Origin: Ustulina deusta | Lineage: Eukaryota > Ascomycota > Sordariomycetes > Xylariales > Xylariaceae | DNA: 64,000 nt | NCBI GenBank assembly: GCA_023159155.1 | Contig: JAJNNX010000069.1 | Location: forward strand, 62,001-126,000 | Reading direction: 5' to 3' | In this document: positions 1 to 10,259 of the stretch, piece after piece | Layout of the letters: each line of letters opens with the position of its first letter | Position numbering within the stretch: position 1 is the stretch's first letter | Translations under genes and position numbers: made by a program | The notes under the pieces: model-generated | Seen by the model: the letters and a program-made list of their open reading frames with translations, nothing else | Database searches by the model: none | Told to the model about the DNA's origin: nothing

Positions 1-36
1 TTGTCAATCGTCTCCACAACGACAAACAAGCCTTAC

Positions 37-314
37 ATCAGTTTCCCAACGTTAGATTGAACCTCGTGACATATGTCGCATTCACGAGCATGAGGGGTGT
101 GTGCTGACGGTGTTGGGCTAGTACTAGATGCCGACGTAGAAGGGGCATGTTGATCTAGCGAGGAGGCCGGCGATGACCGAGTTGAGGGCGAACGACGGCG
201 TGAATGGGTCGATATCATTTTTAGGGAAACGCATTGCTTGGTGAAGGCTCGACGAAGTAAGGGTAGTGAACGATTGTTGCGGTAGCGTGTTTTGAGGTGA
301 GTCGTACCCAGCAA
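37..314 (-). CDS. Partial C2H2 zinc-finger protein, first exon
   Basis: This is the 5' exon of a minus-strand gene that runs off the left edge of the window. About 92 codons are present. A Ser/Arg/Thr/Pro-rich N-terminal stretch is followed by CDIC-HEV-Q-SNVGK-L, which fits the C2H2 spacing C-x2-C-x3-[F]-x5-L, with Gln where Phe is usual. A donor (GTAAGG) lies directly after this point, so the two zinc-binding histidines would be on the next exon outside the window. C2H2 fingers bind DNA or RNA, but the role cannot be told from half a finger. The start at 314 is the first Met of the open frame; an internal Met is also possible. The alternative is a chance ORF. Confidence 0.4.
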
Positions 315-2093
315 GGGCGGGACGGAGGACTTCCGGAGGGGAAATGGCAGGCCATACTTCGCTCAAACCATATCGCGCTCTAGATGTCTCTCCACCTATC
401 CCGCACTGGCTGGGTGTATCAAAGTACTTATCATAATAAAAAAATTATGGGAAGGGTGGCGATCATTGTGATGAGTTCGAATGTTGAGAGCGCCGGTGGC
501 CGGCGCTTCAACACCTGAAGGAGGTTGTTACGATTGTCGGGTTCGGGGCGACAGTGCCTCGAAGTCGTCAATTTAGTGCGTGAGAGCACACCTGTGCCAA
601 CGACGGCGACGGTGGTGATCATGGACGGCAATCCAGCCCGCGAAGGTGGGGGATGCCACTTACATGTGCGCTGAGGTATGGTGTACTGGTCTCCCGTCCC
701 TCTCAGCCAGCCACTAAGCCCTGTCCTCTGTACCACAGACAGATCATCACATAAGGCGCACTCCGAAACGCTGGTCTGGTCTGGTCTATGCAGGAGCCGC
801 TCCCTAGGCCCTTTTCTTGATTGGCCGAGAGGGGTGCTCTTTGATGACTTGCCCCAGCCCTGGCACTATGTACAGCCATCGACCTCGGCGCCAAGCCAAC
901 TTGAAGGGAATGCAATGCGGCTCAATGAAATACCTGCAACAGGCCATTTTGCTAATTGGATAGCTGAGAATCAGAGGCGGCACCTTCTATCGAATTTCCA
1001 ATCAGCGAAATGGCCTACCTGCCTAGGCGACCTAGGTAGACGGTCAGACGACATATCGAGTACTCGCACACGTCACTGATATCATATGGCTTATTGAAAG
1101 GTACTAGGCCATTTCAACGATTGGACAATCGAGAGATACATGGCGGCGCTCCCTACCGTCTGATACCTAATCAGTGAAAACGGGCTAACCAGGCAGCTCA
1201 AGCGCATCCAGCGTGCCGCACCGGTGCTCGAGTCACGGGCTGCCTGGAGCAAATGTGAGAAGCACGTCTAGTGCGGTTTATCCAAGTATAAGAACCTCCT
1301 CACGACTCAAGAGCATGTTAGGCTCGTTGTGTCCTTCACCGGTAGAAGCAATAACCGCATCAATACCTGTTAAGCAGTCACAGTACCGCACCTATATCGC
1401 ATATTCTTGCCTACCTCAACACATCCAGTCCCTATTCCTTTGATCGAGATGGCAGATCCCGAGCCACAGGCGAAGAAGACCTCGAAGAGTGGGGACCCTG
1501 GCTTAGACTCTACTTCAGCGCAGGAAGTTTACAAAAAATTAGTCCCAGGAAGCTCTCGTCCCCATGGATACACGAGCTATCCATTGCTTCGTTGGCTGGG
1601 GCAAACCAAGGATGAGGAGCCATGGAATCCCATCAACTAGCATGGAGATGTAGCAACGGCCAGTCACTTGATCTCGCGTACCGAGACTACAGGAGGGGTG
1701 TACATTAAGCATGACTGTGGGGGTTGGACCCCGGAATGAAGACACCAATCATGATATTTCTCGATAGGGCGAGGGAGGCACTAGCATCCTACAATCTATA
1801 TTTCGAATATTGCGAACTGTTTAGTCTCCTTTCTCACTCAACAGTGTTTCAGTTTCTTTAAGTTTTAAATTGTGAAAATGTGATTAAGTTATTTAACCTC
1901 ACTCCGTCCGAGACACATTTGACCCGGTCAAAGGTTGATTCTTGGCCGAGGCACCATAGTAAGGTCATTGTCCATAACTCAAGCTAAGGCCGCGAATTCT
2001 TTTTTACACAGAGCCAACATACTGAATCGAGCTACCCGCGACGATAAATTGATCCACAATGAAATAGAACGGCGACACTATCTAGGAACACCA
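315..2093. other. Stretch without a convincing gene
   Basis: Several ORFs of 60-135 codons occur on both strands but none shows a family motif or sensible exon structure. The best is a plus-strand ORF from the Met at 1449 to the stop at 1640, lysine-rich at its start, which could be a small gene but has no recognisable domain. The right part should hold the C-terminal half of the HET gene that begins at 2779, but no such similarity is visible. Confidence 0.5.
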
Positions 2094-2779
2094 CTAAAAG
2101 CAAGACGTTGTGAAGCCTGTCACCCAACTAGGCACGAAACAAGAAAGCTCTTCATCGCAGCAGCACAGCAGAACGTCCGGGTTGAGAACGGCTTCCTGCA
2201 CGATCCAGCGCCGACTGAACCATGGAAGTTGGACCAACGAATAAATCGACATCGGCAATTCAGAATGCTTTTGCCGCCCTACACGGCTGTTGGGGCCGCG
2301 CTCTTTGCTGACCAGATGCGGGTAGGCCTTGATGCTCCTTAAGCATGCTGCTTGTGTGGGATAATTTCCAAGCCAGACCAATACAGCTGATGCGCCGCGG
2401 TAGATCACATCCATGAATGGGATCTGTTTCCCTTTCTCCTCTTCATCTTTCTGATTGATGTATACTGCATCGACCCACAAACGGCGTGAGTTAGAGGGGA
2501 GACGAAAGCAGCGAAGGGCGTCTCTAGGTTCGGCGTTATGCGCAGAAAACACACTTTGTCCACGATCAACGTCTCCGTAAAGCTTGGCTCGCCCCATGTG
2601 TATGAGAGCGCCTGGAATCCTTCATCTGACTCTACCCGGAGCTCTTCAATCTTGCAGATCAGAGGTGCAGAGGCGTCAGGGGAGGGCTCAAGCACAATGA
2701 TGCGGGTTTGAGCAGAAGAGGGGAGCGGTTGGTAGTGATAGGGTTGAAATGGTAGTTGCACGAGTCTCCGCTGCGCCAT
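2094..2779 (-). pseudogene. HET-domain protein pseudogene (frameshifted, truncated)
   Basis: The N-terminal half of a heterokaryon-incompatibility (HET, PF06985) domain is readable in two frames. From the Met at 2779 the first frame gives FQALSYTWG and LRITPNLE, the usual start of the domain. The second frame carries LWVDAVYINQ and then the LPWFSRRWIVQEA block and the DEELS block. The switch falls at about 2521-2526 with no room for an intron, and looks like one lost G in a GAG-GAC context. Translation stops at 2094, shortly after DEELS, whereas family members continue for hundreds of residues. HET proteins trigger cell death after fusion of unlike fungi; this copy is probably inactive. A sequencing error could explain the shift but not the missing C-terminus. 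Confidence 0.78.
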
Positions 2780-3965
2780 ACTACGTTAATCTCGCTTGAC
2801 ATAAAAAAAGCCGCCCGAATCCCAGAAGACGAAAGGTGGGGGAATTTCCACGGTTACCCCTCATCAGCCGCAAAGCCTATGTAGCTTGACATGACCAACA
2901 AATTCACCAATGAATAATAATGGCCCTGGTTCGGAAGACCTATCATGTTTATGCTGCCAATCGTAGCGCGTAGAATTTAACATCCAACGCTGTTTTGGCG
3001 TCCAGAAAGAATTGCCGATATGCTCCGCGAGTGCACCTGAAATAAACAGCTGTGGTTAAGCAGCCGCGAAGAGTGATGTCCATATCAAGCACGGCAGCTT
3101 TTATGCCAATAAATACAAATCTATTAATACATATATTTATGCACCACCTATCCAGCTTCAATCAAGTCTTCGAGAGAGAGCCATTTTAGAGTGGATTGAG
3201 CACAGGTAGCTGAAAAAGAGGTTACGTAGCCACAAAGTGACTATAATCACGGGCTAGGTATACAGAAAACACCAATATGGCCAGCTTCTCTATTTTAGAG
3301 CATCACGGTTACACTTTTTTCAATTGTCATCAAATAAATGGCATTTTATTCGGCCCAATTAAAATGCCTAATTTATCGAGCGTGAAAGTGTAGGTTCAGC
3401 CCATCCCCTTAAATCAAGGCAAGGCAAGTGTACCAGAACATCAAGAGCAGAAGCAGAACGAATACGGTTAGGCTTTCCTAAATAGGCTAATCATCTACCT
3501 TGCAATTTCGTGCCTCTAATTGGCTGTAGTTAAGGAAGGAGAACAGCTACAAACCTAGCCACAGTCCTAGCCACCCTGACTGGTGTCGCATATATACGCG
3601 GATAAAACAAGCACTAATAATACGTAGCTACGGGCCAATCTTTTGGTCTTTTGGTGTAGTGGTAAATCTGACAACTGGCCTACCTACTAGTAAATGTATA
3701 CAGACCTACAGACTTAGCCATGGGCATATATTTGTCTGCATGGCTGGGCTAGTCCGTATGGGAGGCCAGTCTATATGTATAGTTAAGTCTGTAAGTCGTA
3801 TGATACTGACAATTACCACTTATTGGATGACGTACGCAGACAAACATCAACGCCTTTGGGCGCGACTGTGCGCTTGCATCGAGCAAAATCTGTTCACCAC
3901 TAGCTTCAGCATACTCCTATTCCAGTGCCGAGGCTAGGGCAGTTGGTGGGACGGCCGGAGTTACC
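2780..3965. other. Intergenic stretch with repeat-like debris
   Basis: No gene is visible. The DNA is moderately AT-rich. Around 3385-3408 it contains a 24-bp motif seen again near 22412. Around 3650-3950 there are diverged short words (acctagccat, ggcctacc) resembling those inside the adjacent MITE, suggesting older repeat debris. Confidence 0.45.
3385..3408 (+). repeat. Copy 1 of a 24-bp dispersed motif
   Basis: The segment around GTGTAGGTTCAGCCCATC matches 22412-22435 except for four positions, all transitions. It may be the end of a small dispersed repeat mutated by C-to-T changes; chance is not excluded. Confidence 0.3.
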
Positions 3966-4218
3966 TATGCCTTCGTTTTAACGAATGTAAACGAATGTAA
4001 AGAGTAAAACGAAAGGTGTTCTTATCGGTAAAAAAAAAGCTCAAAAAGTTTCCATACGCCTAAATAGGCAATTCTTGACCGAGCCATACCAACCAACCTA
4101 GCCATACTGGCTGACTAAGCCACTCGTACGGACCTAGCCATATTGGCTGACCTAGCCATACATTACCGATAAGAACACCTTTTGTTTTACTTATTATATT
4201 CGTTAAAACGAAGGCATA
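3966..4218. mobile_element. MITE with 54-64-bp terminal inverted repeats and TA flanks
   Basis: The left end (3968-4031) reads TGCCTTCGTTTTAACGAAT and ends in GTTCTTATCGGTAA. The reverse complement of the right end (4163-4216) starts and ends with the same words. The arms match almost fully apart from a 10-bp tandem duplication (ACGAATGTAA twice) in the left arm and a few substitutions. A TA dinucleotide lies outside each end (3966-3967 and 4217-4218), as expected for Tc1/mariner-type insertion. The element is 249 bp and has no coding capacity. Its centre holds short tandem words around CCTAGCCATA. This fits a miniature inverted-repeat transposable element mobilised in trans. Confidence 0.78.
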
Positions 4219-4325
4219 CAAATTCTCTTGGCGCAATACTTTTCAAGTAGGTACCTAAGGGAGGGACATAATCGCGTGCTTAGTCACCTGTCGGAAGTTC
4301 CAGTGCGATCATTCTTGCCCGGGAA

Positions 4326-7300
4326 GTGTTCATTTCTGCTTCACTTCGCATTTCGCCAAATTCATCGCATAAACCACAAAGCATGTGTTTAAGCCCGAAA
4401 GATCTCTCTCGTAATCCTTCAGCAGCAACGGCTTGCGTGAATCCGCCACAGATAGATTTCGAAGATCCCGTCAATGGAGGTCTCGTCACTGTTGGGATAT
4501 CAACCCTCTTAGGAACGCCCGAGCATTTCGGCGCCACTTCTAGGCCGCCGTCTTCGTCCTCGGTAGAAATCGGCAACAGAAAACGCCCAAATGGGTTGGA
4601 TGGCTGTCAGAATAGACATTATGCCACAAGAGGTCGTCGATCGACCGAGTCTGCAACTAGGGGTAACGATTCGTACTGCTACGGGCAGAAGGTGCTTGCA
4701 AAGGCACACAGCTTTTTCTATTTCTCGGGAATCCGACATTGCGACAACCCGCCATGTGAATCACGAAAAAGAGCACTCGAAAAGTCAGCGCCGCCCTGCA
4801 GCTGGATGGCTTTCCGGGACGTCATCATTACCTGTATCGCATGCTGGGAACCCGCCCCTGAAATAAATAATTTTGATCCCATCGTGGAAAATCACAAGCA
4901 CAACTCAAGCGTAATACAGTGGAGCGATATTCCGGCTGTATTTTGTCTAGACATATTGGGAATGTTCGATGTTTGGATCTGGGCCACCAGGTTGGCATTT
5001 GGCCCCATGGATGGAATGATGGAAGAGTTGGAAATGCACAGACCGATTGATTTTAGCCAGTTGTGGCAGGGACTGAGCCCAGGGCATAGCCTTCGTGCTG
5101 TCGAAAGCTCTCGACGGCTGAATGAATATGGCATGTGTCTTAGTACGTACAAAAACATTTCATGCCCGATCCTGCGCCTCCTTGTATCGCATGATATGAT
5201 AATTTCTATAGTGTCGGACTTGAACATCTCAACTAATTTTTATGCACGCAGACCGCCTGTGGAACGTATCTCTTCAAAGCCCAAATGGCGTTGCGGATAT
5301 TTCCCACGTCGTGGATACGGCTCTTGGTGCTCCTCTCGTAGGAATTAAGGGTAAGCATTCTGAATGCACTGAGGAGCACTGTCTATATAGTCATGAGAAC
5401 AGCACCCTTGTCAAGCAAGCTCATAAATGTCCGTCTGGAAAATGTACAGACGAGATCACCTTTCCGCCGGAAAAGCTGAATCACGCCTTCGAAAACGTCA
5501 ACACGTCGTCCAATTCATTGATTTGGTATAATACTGCTTGGCGCGTTCAGATAGGAGGGGAGCGAGATCGATCTAGGCCGCTACGTAAGATTATACCCTC
5601 TGTTCAACTAGGTGAGAAACTGGCTCTATGTAATTCGGACACAAGCTACATGGCTATATCTCATGTTTGGTCTGATGGCACGGGTGTTGGAATGAAGAGC
5701 CCTGGCTGTGTTAATACTTGTTTGTACGAGTACTTTAGGAAAATCTCCCAGAGAGAGGAATGCGCCTGCGACGGCATTTGGTGGGATTCCATATCTATTC
5801 CCACAGAAAGAAAGGCACGCGCCGCTGCCATCAACTCCATGTTGGAAAACTACCAGAGGGCCAAGGTCACTCTGGTTCACGACCAAGACCTAGTCAATTT
5901 CGAGTGGCGAGATGATGGAAGCCCCGCAGTAGCCCTAGTCCTGTCGTCTTGGTTTACGAGAGGCTGGACCGCGGCTGAATTATGGGCTTCGAGAAACCAT
6001 CCAGTGAAAGTTGTCTTTAAGGATCCTTCATCTAATGAACCTTTGATCAAGGACTTATATGACGACATACTGGGCGGTGATTTGAGCGGCTGGCTGTTCG
6101 ATGGCGGCGGTCACCCCGGAGGGTCGCCGTCCTTCAAAGCACGGGTATTGGATCCAAGCGGCAATATTCCTACATTGGGTCATCTTATTGCCACTGACAT
6201 ATTAGCACTTCTCTGGCGACCTGGAGCCCCAAACACGACAGTAGGAGACATATCATCTTTGTTACAAATCTTAAGGCCGAGGACAACGTCGTGGGCGAGA
6301 GATCGAATGATTATCTCTGGTCTGATGTGTTTACTTCCGAGCGAAATGGATCAATCCATATCGGGTTCTGAGATAACACAGAGAATACTTACAAAACTTG
6401 GCACTTTGAAGGTAACCGAACTTCTTAGCCACAGCATACCCATTGTCAGCATTGGCCCATGGGACTGGTGCCCGCAATCTATTTTTGACTTTGCACAATC
6501 GTTCGTCTCGAATGCCGCCTCGGGAGATTACTGCGAAGTCCAGCGCGACGGACGGCTTCGCGGCGACTTTCTTGTATACGAGGTTCTGTATAACGACGTT
6601 ATCTCAGCATACCGCCCTCACCCGGCATTAGCTGCCCGAGTGTCGGTCGCTCTCTCGGCAAGGAATAAGTGCTTGCTTTTGACTACCGCAACTATCCAAC
6701 AGCAACAAACCTACATCCTGTTCCAACCTATGTATTTAAACGACCGAACAATTGCTGGCCGTTGGGTCGGATCTGTCTCCTTGAAAAGTCCGCTTGGAGG
6801 GTCTAGGCGCAACTTTCACTCAGGAGAAGTAGGTTACGGAGAACTAGGGGTTGAATTCGGGAACGACATGAGCGAAATTGGGATGCCACTACCTATCATC
6901 AGCTTTGAATCGACAGTACTGGCACGGGTTGGATTTAGTCGGTCTCGTCCAAGGTCAAAAGCGTCGTGGCTACTCTCAGAGCATCTGAAGGGGGTATGCC
7001 ACTGTAAGATGATCACCTAGAGCTGGCTAGCTAATGATTATACAGGGAAGCCTCCAATTTCTCCCCCAGACAATTTATCTGTACAGCCATAGCATACGGC
7101 CAGAAGCCGGGAATGGGAAAGAGCGTAAGCTGCTTACGCACCCAATGGGTACCATGATGATTCGTCCTACACAAAACGATAACATGATCTTATCATCTTT
7201 CTTGGACGAGCTGATTAAATCTCTTGGTTGTTTCAAAATAACTCCATGCAACCAATTACATCCATACTCATGCCAAGGCACAGTTTCCATACGCTGGTCT

Positions 7301-7564
7301 TTCCCCTATCACCAATGGGGCTACATTTATTGTGAGGATATTATACGCGTTATTTTCCTTTCCACATTCCATATCAGCGATTCTCTAGCAGATGCAGAAG
7401 GTCCCTGCCAAATCCTTCTCGGTTTAACGGATTTCGAGAAACAGATTAGACCACACTCGCAGCGGGAAGACGTTGGGGGCGGGCGAACCGAAAAGCTCTT
7501 TGTAGAGACGTGTATGCCCTGCCATCGATGCGACACCTGCATCAAGTCCTACCGACGAAAGTAG
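4326..7564 (+). CDS. HET-domain protein (intact paralogue)
   Basis: Three exons are supported: 4326-5142, 5252-6993 and 7046-7564 (3078 nt, about 1025 aa). Intron 1 (GTACGT to GCAG) and intron 2 (GTATGC to ATACAG, with a GCTAATG branch-like site) both join frames exactly and match the paralogue at 15.97-18.8 kb. A cysteine-bearing N-terminal region (CDNPPC, SAPPC) precedes the HET core at about residues 400-510: YMAISHVWSDGTG, CDGIWWDSISIP, LVHDQDLVNFEW, SSWFTRGWTAAEL. The C-terminus ends with a cysteine cluster (CMPCHRCDTC). HET proteins are cytosolic triggers of vegetative incompatibility or immunity-like cell death; the partner is unknown. The Met at 4326 is the first in frame and is tentative, since conservation with the paralogue begins only near 4680. 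Confidence 0.78.
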
Positions 7565-7803
7565 ATATGATAAGCGAGGAATGGGGTTCCCTGCACAGTC
7601 TTCCAGCCCTTTGCTGCTTGTGATTTGTTGCCTTAAACCCGAATCCTAAGGGTGGTGGAAGGAGCTATAATGCATGGATAGCTATGGCAAACAAGTTCGC
7701 CATATTACACTTGCGGAAGCCCTGCTACGTCTCGCAAATCTTATCTCCTGGGCGAAATAACTGTCTCTAGTCATGCGGGCTCAGTGGCTGCTTATTGTGT
7801 AGC

Positions 7804-9165
7804 TTACTCGGCTTCTACGAACCGACCACTTAATCGGGCCTGGCTTCTAATCATTGAGGCCATTGTCATCCCTTCCGGTATGTATTTACACCAGTATCTG
7901 TCCCCAAAGACCTTTTCCCAATTTGGATGTATCTGGTCTACCGGCGACTCTGACTCTGTTGTCTCAGCCTCCAAATTCCGTTCCTCTACCATAGCCTGCC
8001 GCGTTGCCTCCTCCCACATCGACCGCTCCGGCCCGGCTTTCAGAATCGGGTCCATCCATAACAGCGATCCGCTGTCGAATTTGTCTAAATTTTCTTTTCC
8101 GTTTGGGTCGATAGAGAAAGTGTCCGGATTGAGGGCTATGATGGTGTTTAAAAGAGCCCTCCTGGAGCTTAGCTGCGTCGTGAACCTTTCCATCTCAATG
8201 TCTGCAAAATGCCGCAACCACGATTTCACGCTCCGCTTTCCCGAAAAGGCAAAGGTGTGAGAAAATATGCAGATGACAATCCATATTGTAATCAAGTAGG
8301 CATTCCAGTCCTTCACAGCCGCAGCCCCAATGGCCGCAGCCCATTGCCCGAGTATGAGTACTCGCAGAAGCATTCGGAGCCATGTTCGCGTACGTTTCGA
8401 GGATAGAGGTTCCGACCGCAAAGGCCAGTTGAGTAGAGAGTTGACGACACTGCTCTCGCCGTAGTACACCTGCCACTGCGACTCATTCATGTGGCGGGTG
8501 ACGACGACCAGCCTGTTGTAGCGGCTCCCGGAGTCTGCCTTGGCGCCCAATCTTCGAGGTCGCCCCCCATGCACAAGATACACTACGCTGCCCGTCAGAG
8601 GCATGATGATTAAGAAGGCGAGGGCGATCCAGGATCTCGCAAGCGCAGCCGTCGCAATTAAACCGGCAAGTATTACCCAGCCGGCGGCGCTGGCTGCGAT
8701 GTACTTCCGCCTCCGCGTCCGTGGTAGCCTCTTCCGCGGCGCGCGAGACACGCGGATCACTTCAAGAGTCTGCAACCTCACGTCGGGTTGCTTCATATTA
8801 GGGTGATCATTTTGTATGTGCGTTGGCTTCGACGTCTGAAGGCAAAGCCGCAGAGTCTCGGGACTCGCCATCACGTATAGGTCCCCATATCTCCCATCCA
8901 GGCAAGTCAAGCTCATGCTCATTCCGAAGCGGTCGAGGCAACAGCTTTCGCTAGCATCGTGCTCGGATAGGAGTAAACGGCTGCCGGACGGCGTAATCGG
9001 CCAACACCAGAGTGGGATTGCACCGGTCAACTCGAATATGTGCAAAATACGGGAGACTTCAAGAAAATCAATGAGGGCGGATAGTGGAAGGATGCCAGCC
9101 AGCTCTTGCGGCCACGACGAGTGAGTTAAAGCAATGGCGAATAGGCGCCATATCGGTTCGGACAT
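7804..9165 (-). CDS. Fungal membrane protein with four predicted helices
   Basis: A single ORF of 453 codons lies between the two HET paralogues and on the opposite strand. Residues 1-150 look soluble and end in a basic patch (RKRLPRTRRR). Hydrophobic segments follow at about 157-176 and 178-198, then 264-283 and 287-307, giving two hairpins separated by a loop containing YYGESSVVNSLLN. The tail is soluble and acidic. I recognise the general look of uncharacterised fungal integral membrane proteins but no named family and no catalytic motif. It starts at the first Met of the frame. Being next to HET genes may be meaningful or just shared residence in a fast-evolving region. Confidence 0.7.
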   Translation of the reverse strand: MSEPIWRLFAIALTHSSWPQELAGILPLSALIDFLEVSRILHIFELTGAIPLWCWPITPSGSRLLLSEHDASESCCLDRFGMSMSLTCLDGRYGDLYVMASPETLRLCLQTSKPTHIQNDHPNMKQPDVRLQTLEVIRVSRAPRKRLPRTRRRKYIAASAAGWVILAGLIATAALARSWIALAFLIIMPLTGSVVYLVHGGRPRRLGAKADSGSRYNRLVVVTRHMNESQWQVYYGESSVVNSLLNWPLRSEPLSSKRTRTWLRMLLRVLILGQWAAAIGAAAVKDWNAYLITIWIVICIFSHTFAFSGKRSVKSWLRHFADIEMERFTTQLSSRRALLNTIIALNPDTFSIDPNGKENLDKFDSGSLLWMDPILKAGPERSMWEEATRQAMVEERNLEAETTESESPVDQIHPNWEKVFGDRYWCKYIPEGMTMASMIRSQARLSGRFVEAE

Positions 9166-9624
9166 ATTCTATGCAGATAGATCAGACAGAGACTTGTATG
9201 CCGATGCAGTTTGGATAGAGTATATTATAAACCTGACCCGACTGTGCGCCATCGTGACTGTTATACCTCAGGCGGTCCTTCCCGTCTACACTGAATTTAG
9301 CTTAGCAGATTTCGCATGAACCCTAGAGGTGGCTAAGCTACGCATTGGAGGACTCTCGTCGCCAGGTTGACAGGCGCTTGGTCCGTATACGAAATAGCAG
9401 AGTGGTGGCAGCAATTAGCCGCAAATCATGTAAATCAATGGAGACGGGAGGCCTAAACTTCTCCACAGCAGCGCCGCCGACGATGCGCTAACAATACCCT
9501 AAACCACTAGGTTAGGTACCTCGGTACATCCGCACAGCCCCCCGTCGCCTCCTTACCGCTCCTCTTACTGTACTCCGTTTGCCGTTCACCGTTCTTTGCT
9601 TATCTCTGCATAAGGCATTCTCAA
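9166..9624. other. Upstream region of the membrane-protein gene
   Basis: About 460 bp with no gene visible. It holds the presumed promoter of the minus-strand membrane-protein gene; no clear regulatory element was recognised. Confidence 0.5.
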
Positions 9625-10017
9625 TTAGAGGACTGGACGGTATGCCGTCCAACTCTTTCGCAAGGCATATTTAACCGATGGATAGCGTGATTCGGAATGT
9701 GCGTGATTAGCAGGGGACTTGCTTCCTCGCCTAGTCGCGGCACCGTAGCACTCTCGGGTCTCCGTTTCAGAGATCTTGTCACGCACAGCGGTAGATCCGA
9801 TGTTGAAGCAGTGCCTCCCTCTTATTCTGTCGACTGCACCACCCCACTGGGCTCTCCCCCGGCGATCGCGAATGTTGCCGCGGCCAATGGTTTCGACGAT
9901 GATAGCGATCCTGATTTCTCGAGGCATATGCCCCAACAGCTGCCAAACTGTAAGAACAGGGATTGCCAATACAAAAAGTATCCACCTAAGGAAGGCGGTG
10001 ATAGATGGAAGTGGCAC
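9625..10017 (-). CDS. Small hypothetical ORF with N-terminal helix
   Basis: A 130-codon minus-strand ORF starts with a plausible membrane or signal segment (residues about 8-28, rich in Leu, Ile, Val, Phe), followed by a charged, arginine-rich tail. An opposite-strand ORF of 127 codons overlaps it (9697-10080), so only one, or neither, is real. I favour the minus strand because of the hydrophobic start. No family is recognised. It lies beside the AT-rich block, where gene remnants are common. Confidence 0.25.
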   Translation of the reverse strand: MPLPSITAFLRWILFVLAIPVLTVWQLLGHMPREIRIAIIVETIGRGNIRDRRGRAQWGGAVDRIRGRHCFNIGSTAVRDKISETETRECYGAATRRGSKSPANHAHSESRYPSVKYALRKSWTAYRPVL

Positions 10018-10259
10018 GAATGGCGGGCCTGGCTAGGTAAAATAGGCAACCTTCTCCTTTCCACCTTTTTAAGTTCTTAGAAAGGTCCTACTTATTTCCT
10101 GGTTAGGAAGTATTTCGCATTTACTTTAGCTTTACTCAAACCTCTCGGGCACAGCCCAACCTGCAACATATATTCCCCTAGTAGGCTACCTACCAAAATA
10201 TCAAGCAACAAAGCTGCCAGAGGAGCTACCTATAGCACTCCTCTCCCCGGAACGCCTCG

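Noticed and set aside
3650..3720. Second tRNA-like start (GGTGTAGTGGTAAAT)
   Set aside because: No cloverleaf can be completed and no B box follows.
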